NCBI GenBank assembly: GCA_035496575.1
Contig: DATJEN010000130.1
Coordinates: 1-17,320, forward strand
Reading direction: 5' to 3'
Length of the DNA stretch: 17,320 bases
DNA from: PALSA-1355 sp035496575
Lineage (GTDB): Bacteria > Planctomycetota > Planctomycetia > Pirellulales > PALSA-1355
Positions 7,070 through 14,292 of the stretch are shown here, piece after piece. The notes under the pieces are model-generated. The model saw only the letters and a list, made by a program, of their open reading frames with translations. It did no database searches and was not told where the DNA came from. Numbering within the stretch: the stretch's first letter is position 1; every line of letters starts with the position of its first letter. The position numbers and the translations under genes are program-made.

Positions 7070-7233
7070 ACGGAGATCGGTTCGTTTGGCTAGCGGCACC
7101 AGGGGCGAGGGAGCGGGACCGACACGAGAGTAGTTGCCCGTTGTGGCCGAATCAAGCATTTACCGGCTTCTTGCCGGATTTCTCAGAGCGCGCCAAGGGA
7201 AGGTAGTGTCCTAACAGTGAGGTGCCGGGAGCG

Positions 7234-7279
7234 GCGCTTAGGAGCGAATGGCACTAGGTTAAGTTCGCGCTTAGGAGCG
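7234..7279 (+). repeat. 13-bp direct repeat GCGCTTAGGAGCG
   Basis: Exact copies at 7234-7246 and 7267-7279, 33 bp apart start to start. Each contains AGGAG and is followed within a few bases by ATG (7248 and 7283), so both copies look like ribosome-binding sites for very short frames: a four-residue frame (MALG, 7248-7262) and a 19-residue frame (7283-7342). Confidence 0.55.
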
Positions 7280-7282
7280 GTC

Positions 7283-7342
7283 ATGGGGAATCCGTATAAG
7301 GACTACGATCGCAACACTCGACGCGATCAATCCTGCAGCTGA
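7283..7342 (+). CDS. Possible 19-residue small ORF
   Basis: ATG 7283 follows AGGAGCGGTC, a good ribosome site with suitable spacing, and the frame ends at TGA 7340-7342. The peptide begins MGNPYKDYDRNTRRDQ and is strongly charged. I do not recognise it. It could be a leader peptide, the degraded start of a former gene, or chance. Confidence 0.2.
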   Translation: MGNPYKDYDRNTRRDQSCS

Positions 7343-7400
7343 TCCAAGAAGCCAGGTGCGCGCGGCCGCTTCTCGTTCTCGCTCTTGCGGGAGCATTGCC

Positions 7401-7463
7401 ATGCGGCGCGCGAAAGAAGCGTATGCCGATGGCGATCTCGAGCCCGAACAGGAGGGCTGGTGA
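7401..7463 (+). CDS. Possible 20-residue small ORF or gene remnant
   Basis: ATG 7401 follows GGGAG with a 7-nt gap and encodes a charged peptide, MRRAKEAYADGDLEPEQEGW, ending at TGA 7461. Its composition (AYADGDLEPEQEGW) is unlike the arginine-rich chance frames nearby. The frame continues open past the TGA to 7648, so a decayed longer gene is also possible. I do not recognise a family. Confidence 0.2.
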   Translation: MRRAKEAYADGDLEPEQEGW

Positions 7464-7592
7464 TCCGTCGCCGGCTCGGCCGTCTTTCAGCGGGCCAAGA
7501 TGACGGACTGCGGCAAAGAGCGATCAAGTACGGTTGCGGCAGCGCCGGCGGCGGGCAAATACGCCAGATCAATGAGCAGGGGGGCTGGGCTC

Positions 7593-7622
7593 TTGCGTAA
7601 GCGTTCATCCGGCTTCTATATT
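7593..7622 (+). promoter_or_regulatory. Promoter candidate for prpB
   Basis: TTGCGT (7593-7598), 18-bp spacer, TATATT (7617-7622; five of six consensus bases). Transcription would start near 7629, giving a leader of about 32 nt before prpB. The -35 box is weak. Confidence 0.35.
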
Positions 7623-7660
7623 CGCGGGAGAGCTCTTTTAAACCCGTGACAGGCTTTTGA

Positions 7661-8548
7661 ATGACGCGGCCCTCGCCCGGTAGATTGCTGCGCGACACGG
7701 TCGCCGATTCGACGATTCAAGTGCCCGGCGCTTTAAACGCGCTAGCGGCTCGGCTGATCGAGCAGGCTGGATTCGACGCGGCCTACTTGTCCGGCGCCGC
7801 CTTCTCGGCCGGCACGCTGGCCCTGCCGGACGTCGGACTGTTCACGCTTAGCGAGCTGGCCCAGCAAACCGCTTATCTGACGCGGCGAATCTCCATCCCC
7901 TTGATCGTCGATGCCGACACCGGTTTCGGCGAGGCGGTTAACGTCGAGCGCACGATCGTCGAACTCGAAGCGGCCGGCGCCGCGGCCATTCAGCTCGAAG
8001 ACCAGGTGCTTCCCAAGCGCTGCGGACATCTATCCGGCAAAACACTCATCGAAACCGACGCCATGTGCGCGAAGCTCCGCGCGGCCGCCGCGGCGCGCAG
8101 CGATGCCGACCTGGTTATTGTCGCACGCACCGACGCGCGCGGGACCGGTGGAATCGAAGAGGCCATCGGGCGCGCGACGCGATATCGGGATGCGGGCGCG
8201 GATTGGATTTTTCCTGAGGCGCTCGCCAATGCCAAAGAGTTCGAGCAATTTGCTCGCGCGGTCGATGCTCCCTTGGTTGCAAACATGACGGAGTTCGGCA
8301 AGAGCCCACTCTTGACGCTCGATGAACTGGCGCAGATGGGCTACGCGGTCGTCATTTATCCGGTGACCCTGTTGCGAGTCGCCATGAAGGCGATGGAGGC
8401 GGCGCTCGCCGTCATTGGCAGTGACGGCACGCAGGCCGATCTGCTCGACCTCATGCAATCGCGGCAGGAACTTTACGACTTGCTTGGATACAGCGACTAC
8501 GAAGCGCGCGACCGCGCCTATTTTTCCGGCGCTGCGCCCGAGCCATGA
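7661..8548 (+). CDS. prpB: 2-Methylisocitrate lyase (PrpB family)
   Basis: A 295-residue enzyme of the isocitrate lyase/PEP mutase superfamily, a TIM barrel that cleaves 2-methylisocitrate to pyruvate and succinate in propionate catabolism. Visible signatures are the SGAAFSAGTLALPDVGL strand, the Mg-binding DADTGFG at residues 84-90, QLEDQVLPKRCGH with the catalytic KRCGH at 119-123, and the SGKTLI loop. Length is that of PrpB. KRCGH separates it from phosphonopyruvate hydrolases, which lack the cysteine. The start at ATG 7661 has little Shine-Dalgarno, but the homologous region begins soon after. prpC follows after a 99-bp gap on the same strand. A carboxyphosphoenolpyruvate mutase-type annotation is common for this family but less likely here. 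Confidence 0.9.
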   Translation: MTRPSPGRLLRDTVADSTIQVPGALNALAARLIEQAGFDAAYLSGAAFSAGTLALPDVGLFTLSELAQQTAYLTRRISIPLIVDADTGFGEAVNVERTIVELEAAGAAAIQLEDQVLPKRCGHLSGKTLIETDAMCAKLRAAAAARSDADLVIVARTDARGTGGIEEAIGRATRYRDAGADWIFPEALANAKEFEQFARAVDAPLVANMTEFGKSPLLTLDELAQMGYAVVIYPVTLLRVAMKAMEAALAVIGSDGTQADLLDLMQSRQELYDLLGYSDYEARDRAYFSGAAPEP

Positions 8549-8647
8549 CGCACATAGGCGACAGATCGTGCCATTTGCCTGCCGGCACACTCCCCATACG
8601 CGACGCCTGGCCAATTGAAGCCCTTACTCCTTTTTTGAAGAGCATTC

Positions 8648-9766
8648 ATGGTTGAACCCATCTACAGCCCGGGATTGGAGGGTGTGATCGCCGGCGAAAC
8701 CGCGATCAGCACGATTGCCGGCGGTTTGCAGTATCGCGGGTATGCAATTGAAGACCTGGCCGAGCATGCCACCTTCGAAGAGGTCGCGCACCTGCTGTTG
8801 CATGGCGAGTTGCCGACCGCCGACCAGCTTGCCGCCTTTCGCGAGCGGTTGCGGGTGCACGCCTCGATTTCGTCGGCCATGATCGAGTTTCTTGCGAAGA
8901 TTCCGCATGGCGTGCCGATGATGGACGTCATGCGCACAGGCGCGAGCGCGCTTGCGCATTGGGATCCGGACGCCGGCGATTCGAGCCATGACGCCAATCT
9001 GCGAAAGGCAGAGCATTTGCTCGTCCAGTTACCAATTGTGATGGCCGCGCGGCACCGGCTGGCCAAAGGGCAAAAGGCCGTCGCGTTCGATCCCAAGCGC
9101 ACGCTGGCCGGCAACATTCTGTGGATGCTCTTCGACAAGCCGCCTTCTGATCGCCTCACCAAGGCCATGGACGTCTCGCTGATCCTGTATGCCGAGCACG
9201 AATACAATGCCTCGACCTTCGCGGCGCGGGTCGTGGCGTCAACCTTGTCGGACATGCACTCGGCGGTCACGGCGGCCATTGGCGCCTTGAAGGGCCCCTT
9301 GCACGGAGGCGCAAACGAAGCCGTCATGGAAGTGCTGCGCGAGGTCGGAACGGCCGACCGCGCGGAAGCCTGGATTCGCTCCGCTCTCGCGCAGAAACGC
9401 CGCATCATGGGTTTCGGGCATCGCGTCTATAAGTCGGGCGACCCTCGAGCGTCCTACTTGCGCACCTTGTGCCGCGAGCTCGCCGCCGAGACCGGCCATC
9501 AGGACATGGAAGCCATGGCCGACACGATCGAAACCATCGTGGTCAAGGAGAAGAATCTGCCGCCCAATCTCGATTGGCCCAGTGCCCGACTCTACTACTA
9601 CATGGGCTTGGACGTCGATCTGTACACTCCGCTATTTGTGCTCAGCCGCGTTTCCGGCTGGGCGGCGCATGTCATCGAGCAACTCGATAACAATCGGCTG
9701 ATCCGGCCGCGGGCGAACTACACCGGTCCGCTGCCGCGCAAGTGGGCGCCGCTCAACCAGCGGTAA
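8648..9766 (+). CDS. prpC: 2-Methylcitrate synthase / citrate synthase
   Basis: A 372-residue citrate synthase-fold enzyme that condenses propionyl-CoA with oxaloacetate to 2-methylcitrate. The catalytic residues are in place: His219 in PLHGGAN, His258 in GFGHRVYKSGDPR and Asp309 in NLDWPSA. YAEHEYNASTFAARV at 181-195 is the form usual in short PrpC/type II-like citrate synthases, and the length fits that group. Position behind prpB argues for methylcitrate synthase, although such enzymes often also accept acetyl-CoA and this one may serve as the cell's citrate synthase. No prpD or acnD is present in the window. The ATG at 8648 has only a weak GAAG ribosome site. The gene ends 20 bp before the convergent ornithine cyclodeaminase-family gene. 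Confidence 0.88.
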   Translation: MVEPIYSPGLEGVIAGETAISTIAGGLQYRGYAIEDLAEHATFEEVAHLLLHGELPTADQLAAFRERLRVHASISSAMIEFLAKIPHGVPMMDVMRTGASALAHWDPDAGDSSHDANLRKAEHLLVQLPIVMAARHRLAKGQKAVAFDPKRTLAGNILWMLFDKPPSDRLTKAMDVSLILYAEHEYNASTFAARVVASTLSDMHSAVTAAIGALKGPLHGGANEAVMEVLREVGTADRAEAWIRSALAQKRRIMGFGHRVYKSGDPRASYLRTLCRELAAETGHQDMEAMADTIETIVVKEKNLPPNLDWPSARLYYYMGLDVDLYTPLFVLSRVSGWAAHVIEQLDNNRLIRPRANYTGPLPRKWAPLNQR

Positions 9767-9786
9767 GGGCGCGCGCTTGGCGAGCT

Positions 9787-10740
9787 CTAAAACGGCAATT
9801 CGCGGCCGATCCCGGCCGCGCGGGCGCGCTCCAGCAGCTCGCCGGCCAGAGCGACGTCCTCCAGGGCAAGACCCACGGATTTGAAGAGTGCAATGCTTTG
9901 CGGGGTATTGCGCCCGGTGGCTCGGCCCGCCACGACGTCGGCCAACTCGACGGCCCGGCTCCAATCGAAGATGCCTTTCTCGATGGCGTCCTTGAAATCG
10001 CCGGCTTCGCCGCGGCAGGCCTCGATGCTGTCGCACACGATATTATCGGCGCGGCTGATGACCGTGGAATCGATCTCGGCCTTGGTGAGCCAATTCGAGC
10101 CGACCGCGCACACGGTGGCGCCTTCGGCCAGGTCGTGGCCGTCGAAGACCGGCTGGCGGCTCGTGGTGGCCGTAATCACGATCGGCAATTCCGCGGCCGC
10201 TTCTTGGGGTCGGTCGGCCGGGCGCACGTCCAGCCTGAGCCGCGCGGACATCTTCTCGGCAAAATCGTTCCGCCGTTGCTCGTCACGGCTGTAGACGTAG
10301 GCAACCCGAATCTCGCGCACGCGCGACACGGCCTCGAGCTGAGTTTCGGCCTGCCATCCCGAACCGAACAGGCCGAGTTCAGACGCCATGGGATCGGCCA
10401 TGGCCGCCACCGCGACCGCGGTCGTGGCGCCCGTTCGCAACTGGCCCAGCTTGTCGGCCTCGATGAGGGCGACCAACGCGCCCGACGTGTCATATAACCC
10501 GATGTGAAAGCGTGCCGCTTGCCGCGTGGTCGAATAGCATTTCCAGCCGACAAGCCCTCGATAGCCGGCCGCGGCGCTCATCGCATGCAGCATGACGCCG
10601 GGCGCTTGGGCGCGGCGGCGCGGAACGTTTTCGGCCTCACCGGCGGCCAGCCGCCGAAAAGCCTCGGTGCAAACTTCGATGGCCGTGTTCATGTCGAGTA
10701 ATTGCCCGACGTCGGCCTCGCTGAGATACAAAGCCGCCAT
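9787..10740 (-). CDS. Ornithine cyclodeaminase/mu-crystallin family protein
   Basis: A 317-residue NAD(P)-dependent protein of the ornithine cyclodeaminase family. Visible are Lys67 in GWKCYS (substrate carboxylate side), LRTGATTAVA with Arg102, the Rossmann motif GLFGSGWQAETQ at 123-134, ITATTSRQPVF and the conserved VGSN segment near the substrate site. Members include ornithine cyclodeaminase, alanine dehydrogenase and ketimine or imino-acid reductases, and the substrate cannot be fixed from motifs. A strong ribosome site, AGGAGG, lies 8 nt before the ATG at 10740. It starts 59 bp after the xylulokinase stop on the same strand, so it is likely the second gene of that transcript, an unusual pairing of amino-acid and pentose functions. 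No clear terminator is seen in the 20-bp gap to prpC. Confidence 0.85.
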   Translation of the reverse strand: MAALYLSEADVGQLLDMNTAIEVCTEAFRRLAAGEAENVPRRRAQAPGVMLHAMSAAAGYRGLVGWKCYSTTRQAARFHIGLYDTSGALVALIEADKLGQLRTGATTAVAVAAMADPMASELGLFGSGWQAETQLEAVSRVREIRVAYVYSRDEQRRNDFAEKMSARLRLDVRPADRPQEAAAELPIVITATTSRQPVFDGHDLAEGATVCAVGSNWLTKAEIDSTVISRADNIVCDSIEACRGEAGDFKDAIEKGIFDWSRAVELADVVAGRATGRNTPQSIALFKSVGLALEDVALAGELLERARAAGIGRELPF

Positions 10741-10799
10741 GGCACGCGCCTCCTGAAGACGAGCGGCTCTGCGCTAAACCGGATGAGCGGTTCGCCGCT

Positions 10800-12335
10800 C
10801 TAGTCGTTTTCCAGTTCCGAAATCCGCTTGAATTGCTGTTTCAAGCAACGATACAGGTCCTGATAAATGCCAAACGCCTGGTCGTGATGCTGGGTGGCGC
10901 GGCGGTTGGGCGGTGTTTCCTTGACCACCCGAATCGTGGCCGCGCAGGCTTCCTCGACGTTGCGGAACGCGCCCGCCCCGACTGCGGCCAAAAGCGCCAC
11001 GCCGTAAGCTGGTCCTTCTTCGGCATTGATGGTGGCCACTTTCTGGCCGAATACGTCGGCTTGAATTTGCCGCCACAGCGCGCTTTTCGACCCACCCCCC
11101 GAGGCGCGGATCTGCCGCACCGGAACCCCCAATTCTCGAATGATGGCCAGGCTGTCCCGCATGGCATAGCTCACCCCCTCCAGAACCGCCCGCACCATGT
11201 GCCCACGCGTGTGCGCGAGCGTCAGGCCGACAAAACAAGCGCGGGCGTGGGGATCGGCATGCGGCGTCCGCTCGCCGGAGAGATACGGCAAAAACAGCAA
11301 TCCATCGCTGCCAGGCTGAATACGGGCGGCTTCTTCGGTCAGCTTGTCGTAAAGGTTGACCTTCGACTTTTTCGCCGCGGCAATCTCCGCGGCACACAGT
11401 TGGTTGCGGAACCACTGCAAGCATCCGCCGCCCGACAGGCTCACGCCCATCATGTGCCACTTGCCATGCACCGCGTGGCAAAACGTGTGTAGGCGGCCTT
11501 GCGGGTCGACCTGCACGGTATCGCTGTGCACGAACATAATGCCCGAGGTACCAATCGAAGTCGACAGGCTGCCGGGCTTCACGATGCCATTGCCGATCGC
11601 GCCCGCGGCGCAATCGCCCGCTCCGCCGACGAGCGTGCAATCGGTCGTCAAGCCAAGCTCATCGGCCGCTTCGCGCGTGAGCTGCCCGGTGATTTCCTCC
11701 GCCTCGTAACACCTGGCCAACAGCGATCGATCGAGTTGGAGCTTACCCAAAAGTTCGTCGGACCAGTCGCGGCGGGCCACGTCGAGCAGCAGCATGCCGC
11801 TTGCGTCGCTGACGTCGGTCGCAAATTCGCCCGTCATCCGACGGCGGACGTCATCCTTCGGCAGCAGAACTTTGGCGGTTTTTTCAAAGTGCCGCGGCTC
11901 GCGATTGCGGAGCCACAAAATCTTGGGCGCCGTAAATCCCGTCAGCGCGGGATTGGCGACCATGCGAATCAGCTCGGCGCGGCCGCCCGCGCGCTCTTCC
12001 AGCTCTTGGCATTCGGCCGCCGTGCGCTGGTCGTTCCACAAAATCGCTTTCCGCAGAATGCGATTGCGCTTGTCCAAGAAGACCGAGCCATGCATCTGGC
12101 CAGACAGTCCGATGCTTTTGACGTCGCGCGGCTTGAGCTTGGCTTGCTTGACGACCTGCCGCACGGTCTCCACCGTCGCGCGCCACCAGTCGTCTGGATC
12201 TTGCTCGCTCCACAGCGGCTTGGGGTGATAGGAGGGATAAAGGCTCGTTGCTTCGGCGAGGATTTTCCCCCGCTCGTTGATCGCCAATGTCTTCGTGCCA
12301 GACGTGCCGATATCGATGCCGAGAAACGTGCTCAT
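10800..12335 (-). CDS. xylB: Xylulokinase
   Basis: A 511-residue FGGY-family kinase that phosphorylates D-xylulose to xylulose 5-phosphate, feeding the pentose phosphate pathway. The N-terminal phosphate-binding GIDIGTSGTKT, the substrate-binding GLSGQMHGSV, ILWNDQRT, GGAGDCAAGAIGNG with the catalytic Asp, FLPYLSGERTPHADP and the C-terminal RASGGGSKSALW ATP-binding segment match XylB better than glycerol or ribulokinase. It is slightly longer than the usual 480-500 residues because of a charged C-terminus. The ATG at 12335 has a weak ribosome site. A good sigma70-like promoter lies upstream. It is divergent from a sugar-binding-type lipoprotein gene, and an ornithine cyclodeaminase-family gene lies downstream in the same direction. 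Confidence 0.92.
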   Translation of the reverse strand: MSTFLGIDIGTSGTKTLAINERGKILAEATSLYPSYHPKPLWSEQDPDDWWRATVETVRQVVKQAKLKPRDVKSIGLSGQMHGSVFLDKRNRILRKAILWNDQRTAAECQELEERAGGRAELIRMVANPALTGFTAPKILWLRNREPRHFEKTAKVLLPKDDVRRRMTGEFATDVSDASGMLLLDVARRDWSDELLGKLQLDRSLLARCYEAEEITGQLTREAADELGLTTDCTLVGGAGDCAAGAIGNGIVKPGSLSTSIGTSGIMFVHSDTVQVDPQGRLHTFCHAVHGKWHMMGVSLSGGGCLQWFRNQLCAAEIAAAKKSKVNLYDKLTEEAARIQPGSDGLLFLPYLSGERTPHADPHARACFVGLTLAHTRGHMVRAVLEGVSYAMRDSLAIIRELGVPVRQIRASGGGSKSALWRQIQADVFGQKVATINAEEGPAYGVALLAAVGAGAFRNVEEACAATIRVVKETPPNRRATQHHDQAFGIYQDLYRCLKQQFKRISELEND

Positions 12336-12394
12336 GCCTGCGAAGGATGCGTGAAAACGAGGTCAGGACGTGAAGGTCGAGGAGATTGACAAGG

Positions 12395-12424
12395 ATTGTA
12401 CTTTGCCCCACGCAAGGCTGGCAA
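12395..12424 (-). promoter_or_regulatory. Promoter of xylB
   Basis: On the minus strand: TTGCCA (12424-12419), 18-bp spacer, TACAAT (12400-12395); each box has five of six consensus bases. Transcription would begin near 12388, giving a leader of about 50 nt. A short dyad, ACAA-GGA-TTGT (12389-12399), overlaps the -10 and start region and could be part of an operator. Confidence 0.5.
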
Positions 12425-12453
12425 CGCCCGGGCGGCATGGCCAATTTGGTCGA

Positions 12454-12483
12454 TTGACCCAAGCGCCGTTCGGGTTCTAGGAT
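12454..12483 (+). promoter_or_regulatory. Promoter candidate for the lipoprotein gene
   Basis: TTGACC (12454-12459), 18-bp spacer, TAGGAT (12478-12483). It points away from the xylB promoter, with about 30 bp between them, so a single regulator could act on both. Start of transcription would be near 12490, about 64 nt before the gene. Confidence 0.4.
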
Positions 12484-12553
12484 GCACGAGGTTCTTGCCG
12501 TTCTGGCGCGTTTTCACCCGACTAATCGAATCAACTAGCCGAGGAATTTCGCT

Positions 12554-14008
12554 TTGAGCGCCCGGATCCATTCTCTTCCAGTCGCGCTCTGTTTGGCGGC
12601 ATGGCTCTGCCTGGCGGGTTGTGGCTCGCGAGAAACTGCTGAGCCGGAACAAGGCCAGGCGCGTAGCGCGGCGCTCGAGATCGTCGTCATTGATGACGCT
12701 GGGCTGGCGCGTGCCATCGACTCGCTGCGCGCCGAGTGGAAAGCCCGCAGCGGCGGCAATTTGAGCGTTGTGCACAAGTCGCTGGCCGACGTGCTCGCCG
12801 AGCCAACGTCCTTCGTCCACGCCGATGCCGTGGTTTATCCGTCCACGCACCTCGGCGCGCTTGCTGAAGATAAGCGCATCGTGCCCTTGCCCGTCGACTA
12901 CCAAACGAACGAGGAGCTAGCCTGGTCGGACACGTTCGAGCTGGTGCAGATCGCCGAGACGCACTGGTGCCAGGAGCCGTGGGCGGTCTCGTTCGGTCCG
13001 GCTCTGCTCACGTGCTACTATCGCGCGGATTTGTTTGAAAAGTTTCACAAGCGGCCGCCGCGGACTTGGGCCGAGTATCATGAGCTGGCCGCATTTTTCG
13101 CGAAGCGCGATAATCTGTCTGGCTTCGATCCGCCGGAAAGTTGGAGCGGCACGGTCGAGCCGCTTGCGCCCGCTTGCAGAGCGCTCGTACTGCTCGCCCG
13201 CGCCGCGGCATACGTCAAACACCGCGACCATTTTTCGACGCTCTGGAAAGTGGACACCATGGTGCCGCTCATTGCGGGCGCCCCCTTTGTGCGAGCACTC
13301 GAGGAAATGGTGGCCGATGCCGCGGCTGGGCCGAAGGATGCTGGGTCGCTCGATGCACTTGCCGCCGGGCGCCGGTTCTTGGAGGGCAAAGCCGCGCTCG
13401 CGCTAGCCATCCCCAACCATGCCGCGCCCGCCGCAACGAAAGAGTCGCCAGCGCCGCCTGCCATCGGCTATACGGAGCTGCCTGGATCTGCTCAGGTCTA
13501 TAACATTTCGAACTCCACATGGGAGAAAAGGCCCGAGGGTGAAAGCGAGCGCGTACCGCTGCTGGGCTTCTCGGGTCGATTGGGATCCGTGACGAGCGGG
13601 TCGAGCTCGCCCGCCGACGCTTTCCAACTGCTCGCCTGGCTCTCGGGCCGCGAGTGGGGCGCCACGGTCAGCCGCGCGAGCTCTGCCACGTCGATCTATC
13701 GCCGCTCGCAGCTCGCGGCGCCACAAGGCTGGGTCGATGCGCTGGTGCCGCTTGAATCCGCGCGGCAATACGCCGAAGTCGAGCGCGACGCCATGACCCG
13801 ACAGGCGTTTTTGTTCGTGCCGCGAATTCCAGGCGGGCCAAGATATCTCGAGACGCTCGATGCGGCCGTGAGTGACGCGCTTGCGGGCAAGAAATCGCCG
13901 GCCGATGCACTGGGAGGTTGCGCCGACGAGTGGCGGAAGATCAGTGCCGAGCTCGGCGTCGAGTCGCAGGCCGCCGCTTATCGCTGTAGCCTGGGGCTGG
14001 AGCGTTAG
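12554..14008 (+). CDS. ABC-type sugar-binding lipoprotein
   Basis: A 484-residue exported protein with a lipoprotein signal: a hydrophobic stretch ending LCLAGC, so Cys23 would be lipidated. The remainder fits a family 1 extracellular solute-binding protein: an N-terminal EIVVIDDAGLARAIDSLRAEWK strand-helix, a central AVSFGPALLTCYYRADLFEK hinge segment, RPPRTWAEYHELAAFF typical of sugar-binding members, and FSGRLGSVTSGSSSPADAFQLLAWLSG near the C-terminal ligand face. The start is TTG at 12554, supported by GAGGA 8 nt upstream and by the signal peptide starting there. It is divergent from xylB, which suggests a pentose or pentose-containing sugar as ligand, but no permease or ATPase gene is in the window. 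A tRNA gene follows. Confidence 0.8.
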   Translation: MSARIHSLPVALCLAAWLCLAGCGSRETAEPEQGQARSAALEIVVIDDAGLARAIDSLRAEWKARSGGNLSVVHKSLADVLAEPTSFVHADAVVYPSTHLGALAEDKRIVPLPVDYQTNEELAWSDTFELVQIAETHWCQEPWAVSFGPALLTCYYRADLFEKFHKRPPRTWAEYHELAAFFAKRDNLSGFDPPESWSGTVEPLAPACRALVLLARAAAYVKHRDHFSTLWKVDTMVPLIAGAPFVRALEEMVADAAAGPKDAGSLDALAAGRRFLEGKAALALAIPNHAAPAATKESPAPPAIGYTELPGSAQVYNISNSTWEKRPEGESERVPLLGFSGRLGSVTSGSSSPADAFQLLAWLSGREWGATVSRASSATSIYRRSQLAAPQGWVDALVPLESARQYAEVERDAMTRQAFLFVPRIPGGPRYLETLDAAVSDALAGKKSPADALGGCADEWRKISAELGVESQAAAYRCSLGLER

Positions 14009-14032
14009 CCCACCACCGGCGGACTGCTCGCC

Positions 14033-14061
14033 TGGACAACCAAACCCTGCATTTTTAGAAT
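14033..14061 (+). promoter_or_regulatory. Promoter of the tRNA-Ala gene
   Basis: TGGACA (14033-14038), 17-bp spacer, TAGAAT (14056-14061); both boxes match five of six consensus bases. Transcription would begin near 14068, and the leader contains a small hairpin AGCCC/GGGCT (14071-14089) before the tRNA. Confidence 0.6.
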
Positions 14062-14096
14062 TGATCGCTGAGCCCTACGGTCGTGGGCTGACTTTC

Positions 14097-14169
14097 GGGG
14101 CGGTAGCTCAATTGGGAGAGCGCTGCGTTCGCAATGCAGAGGTCGAGGGTTCGACTCCCTTCCGCTCCA
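14097..14169 (+). tRNA. tRNA-Ala (anticodon CGC)
   Basis: A complete 73-nt cloverleaf. The acceptor GGGGCGG (14097-14103) pairs with CCGCTCC (14162-14168), including a G3:U70 wobble, which is the alanine identity element. D stem GCTC/GAGC, anticodon stem CTGCG/TGCAG around the loop TTCGCAA (14128-14134), and T stem GAGGG/CCCTT around TTCGACT are all present; the discriminator is A. The anticodon CGC reads GCG, a codon frequent in this GC-rich DNA. The 3' CCA is not encoded (ACT follows), so it must be added after transcription. Confidence 0.96.
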
Positions 14170-14193
14170 CTTACGCAATCCAGCCTTCGTCAG

Positions 14194-14220
14194 AGCCCTG
14201 GCGAGGGCTGTTTTTGTTTT
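14194..14220 (+). terminator. Intrinsic terminator of the tRNA gene
   Basis: AGCCCT (14194-14199), GGCG loop, AGGGCT (14204-14209), then GTTTTTGTTTT. A compact 6-bp stem with a T-rich tail, 25 nt after the tRNA, so the tRNA is probably a single-gene transcript. Confidence 0.85.
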
Positions 14221-14292
14221 GCCCCGTTCGAAGTCAACCGCGCTTCGAAGCCAGAGCACAATCGGCTTGCCTAGTCTCACACACGCTGCCCG

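Larger units (their letters stand above)
7002..7660. other. 659-bp intergenic region with very short ORFs
   Basis: This gap separates the divergent HAF gene and prpB. It holds a perfect 20-bp hairpin just upstream of the HAF gene, a 13-bp direct repeat, three tiny ORFs with ribosome sites (two annotated separately) and promoter candidates for both neighbours. A 5-bp stem with a TTCTT loop sits at 7163-7177. One plus-strand frame is open from 7275 to 7648 except for a single TGA at 7461-7463, and a 123-codon minus-strand frame mirrors it; neither looks like a known protein. Confidence 0.5.

Noticed and set aside
7163..7177. CCGGC/GCCGG stem-loop as a terminator
   Set aside because: It lies upstream of both divergent genes rather than after a gene, and only ATTTCTC follows; it is mentioned within the intergenic entry only.
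7461..7463. In-frame TGA read as selenocysteine
   Set aside because: No cysteine/selenocysteine-type motif surrounds it and I saw no convincing SECIS-like hairpin directly after; decay or chance is simpler.
7327..7698. 123-codon minus-strand frame upstream of prpB
   Set aside because: It overlaps the prpB start, has no ribosome site that I can see and its translation is low-complexity.
11499..12389. 296-codon plus-strand frame antisense to xylB
   Set aside because: Shadow of a well-identified kinase gene; composition is arginine/alanine-rich and it has no motif.
14097..14169. tRNA gene as an integration site for a mobile element
   Set aside because: No second copy of the tRNA 3' end, integrase or phage-type gene was found in the window.
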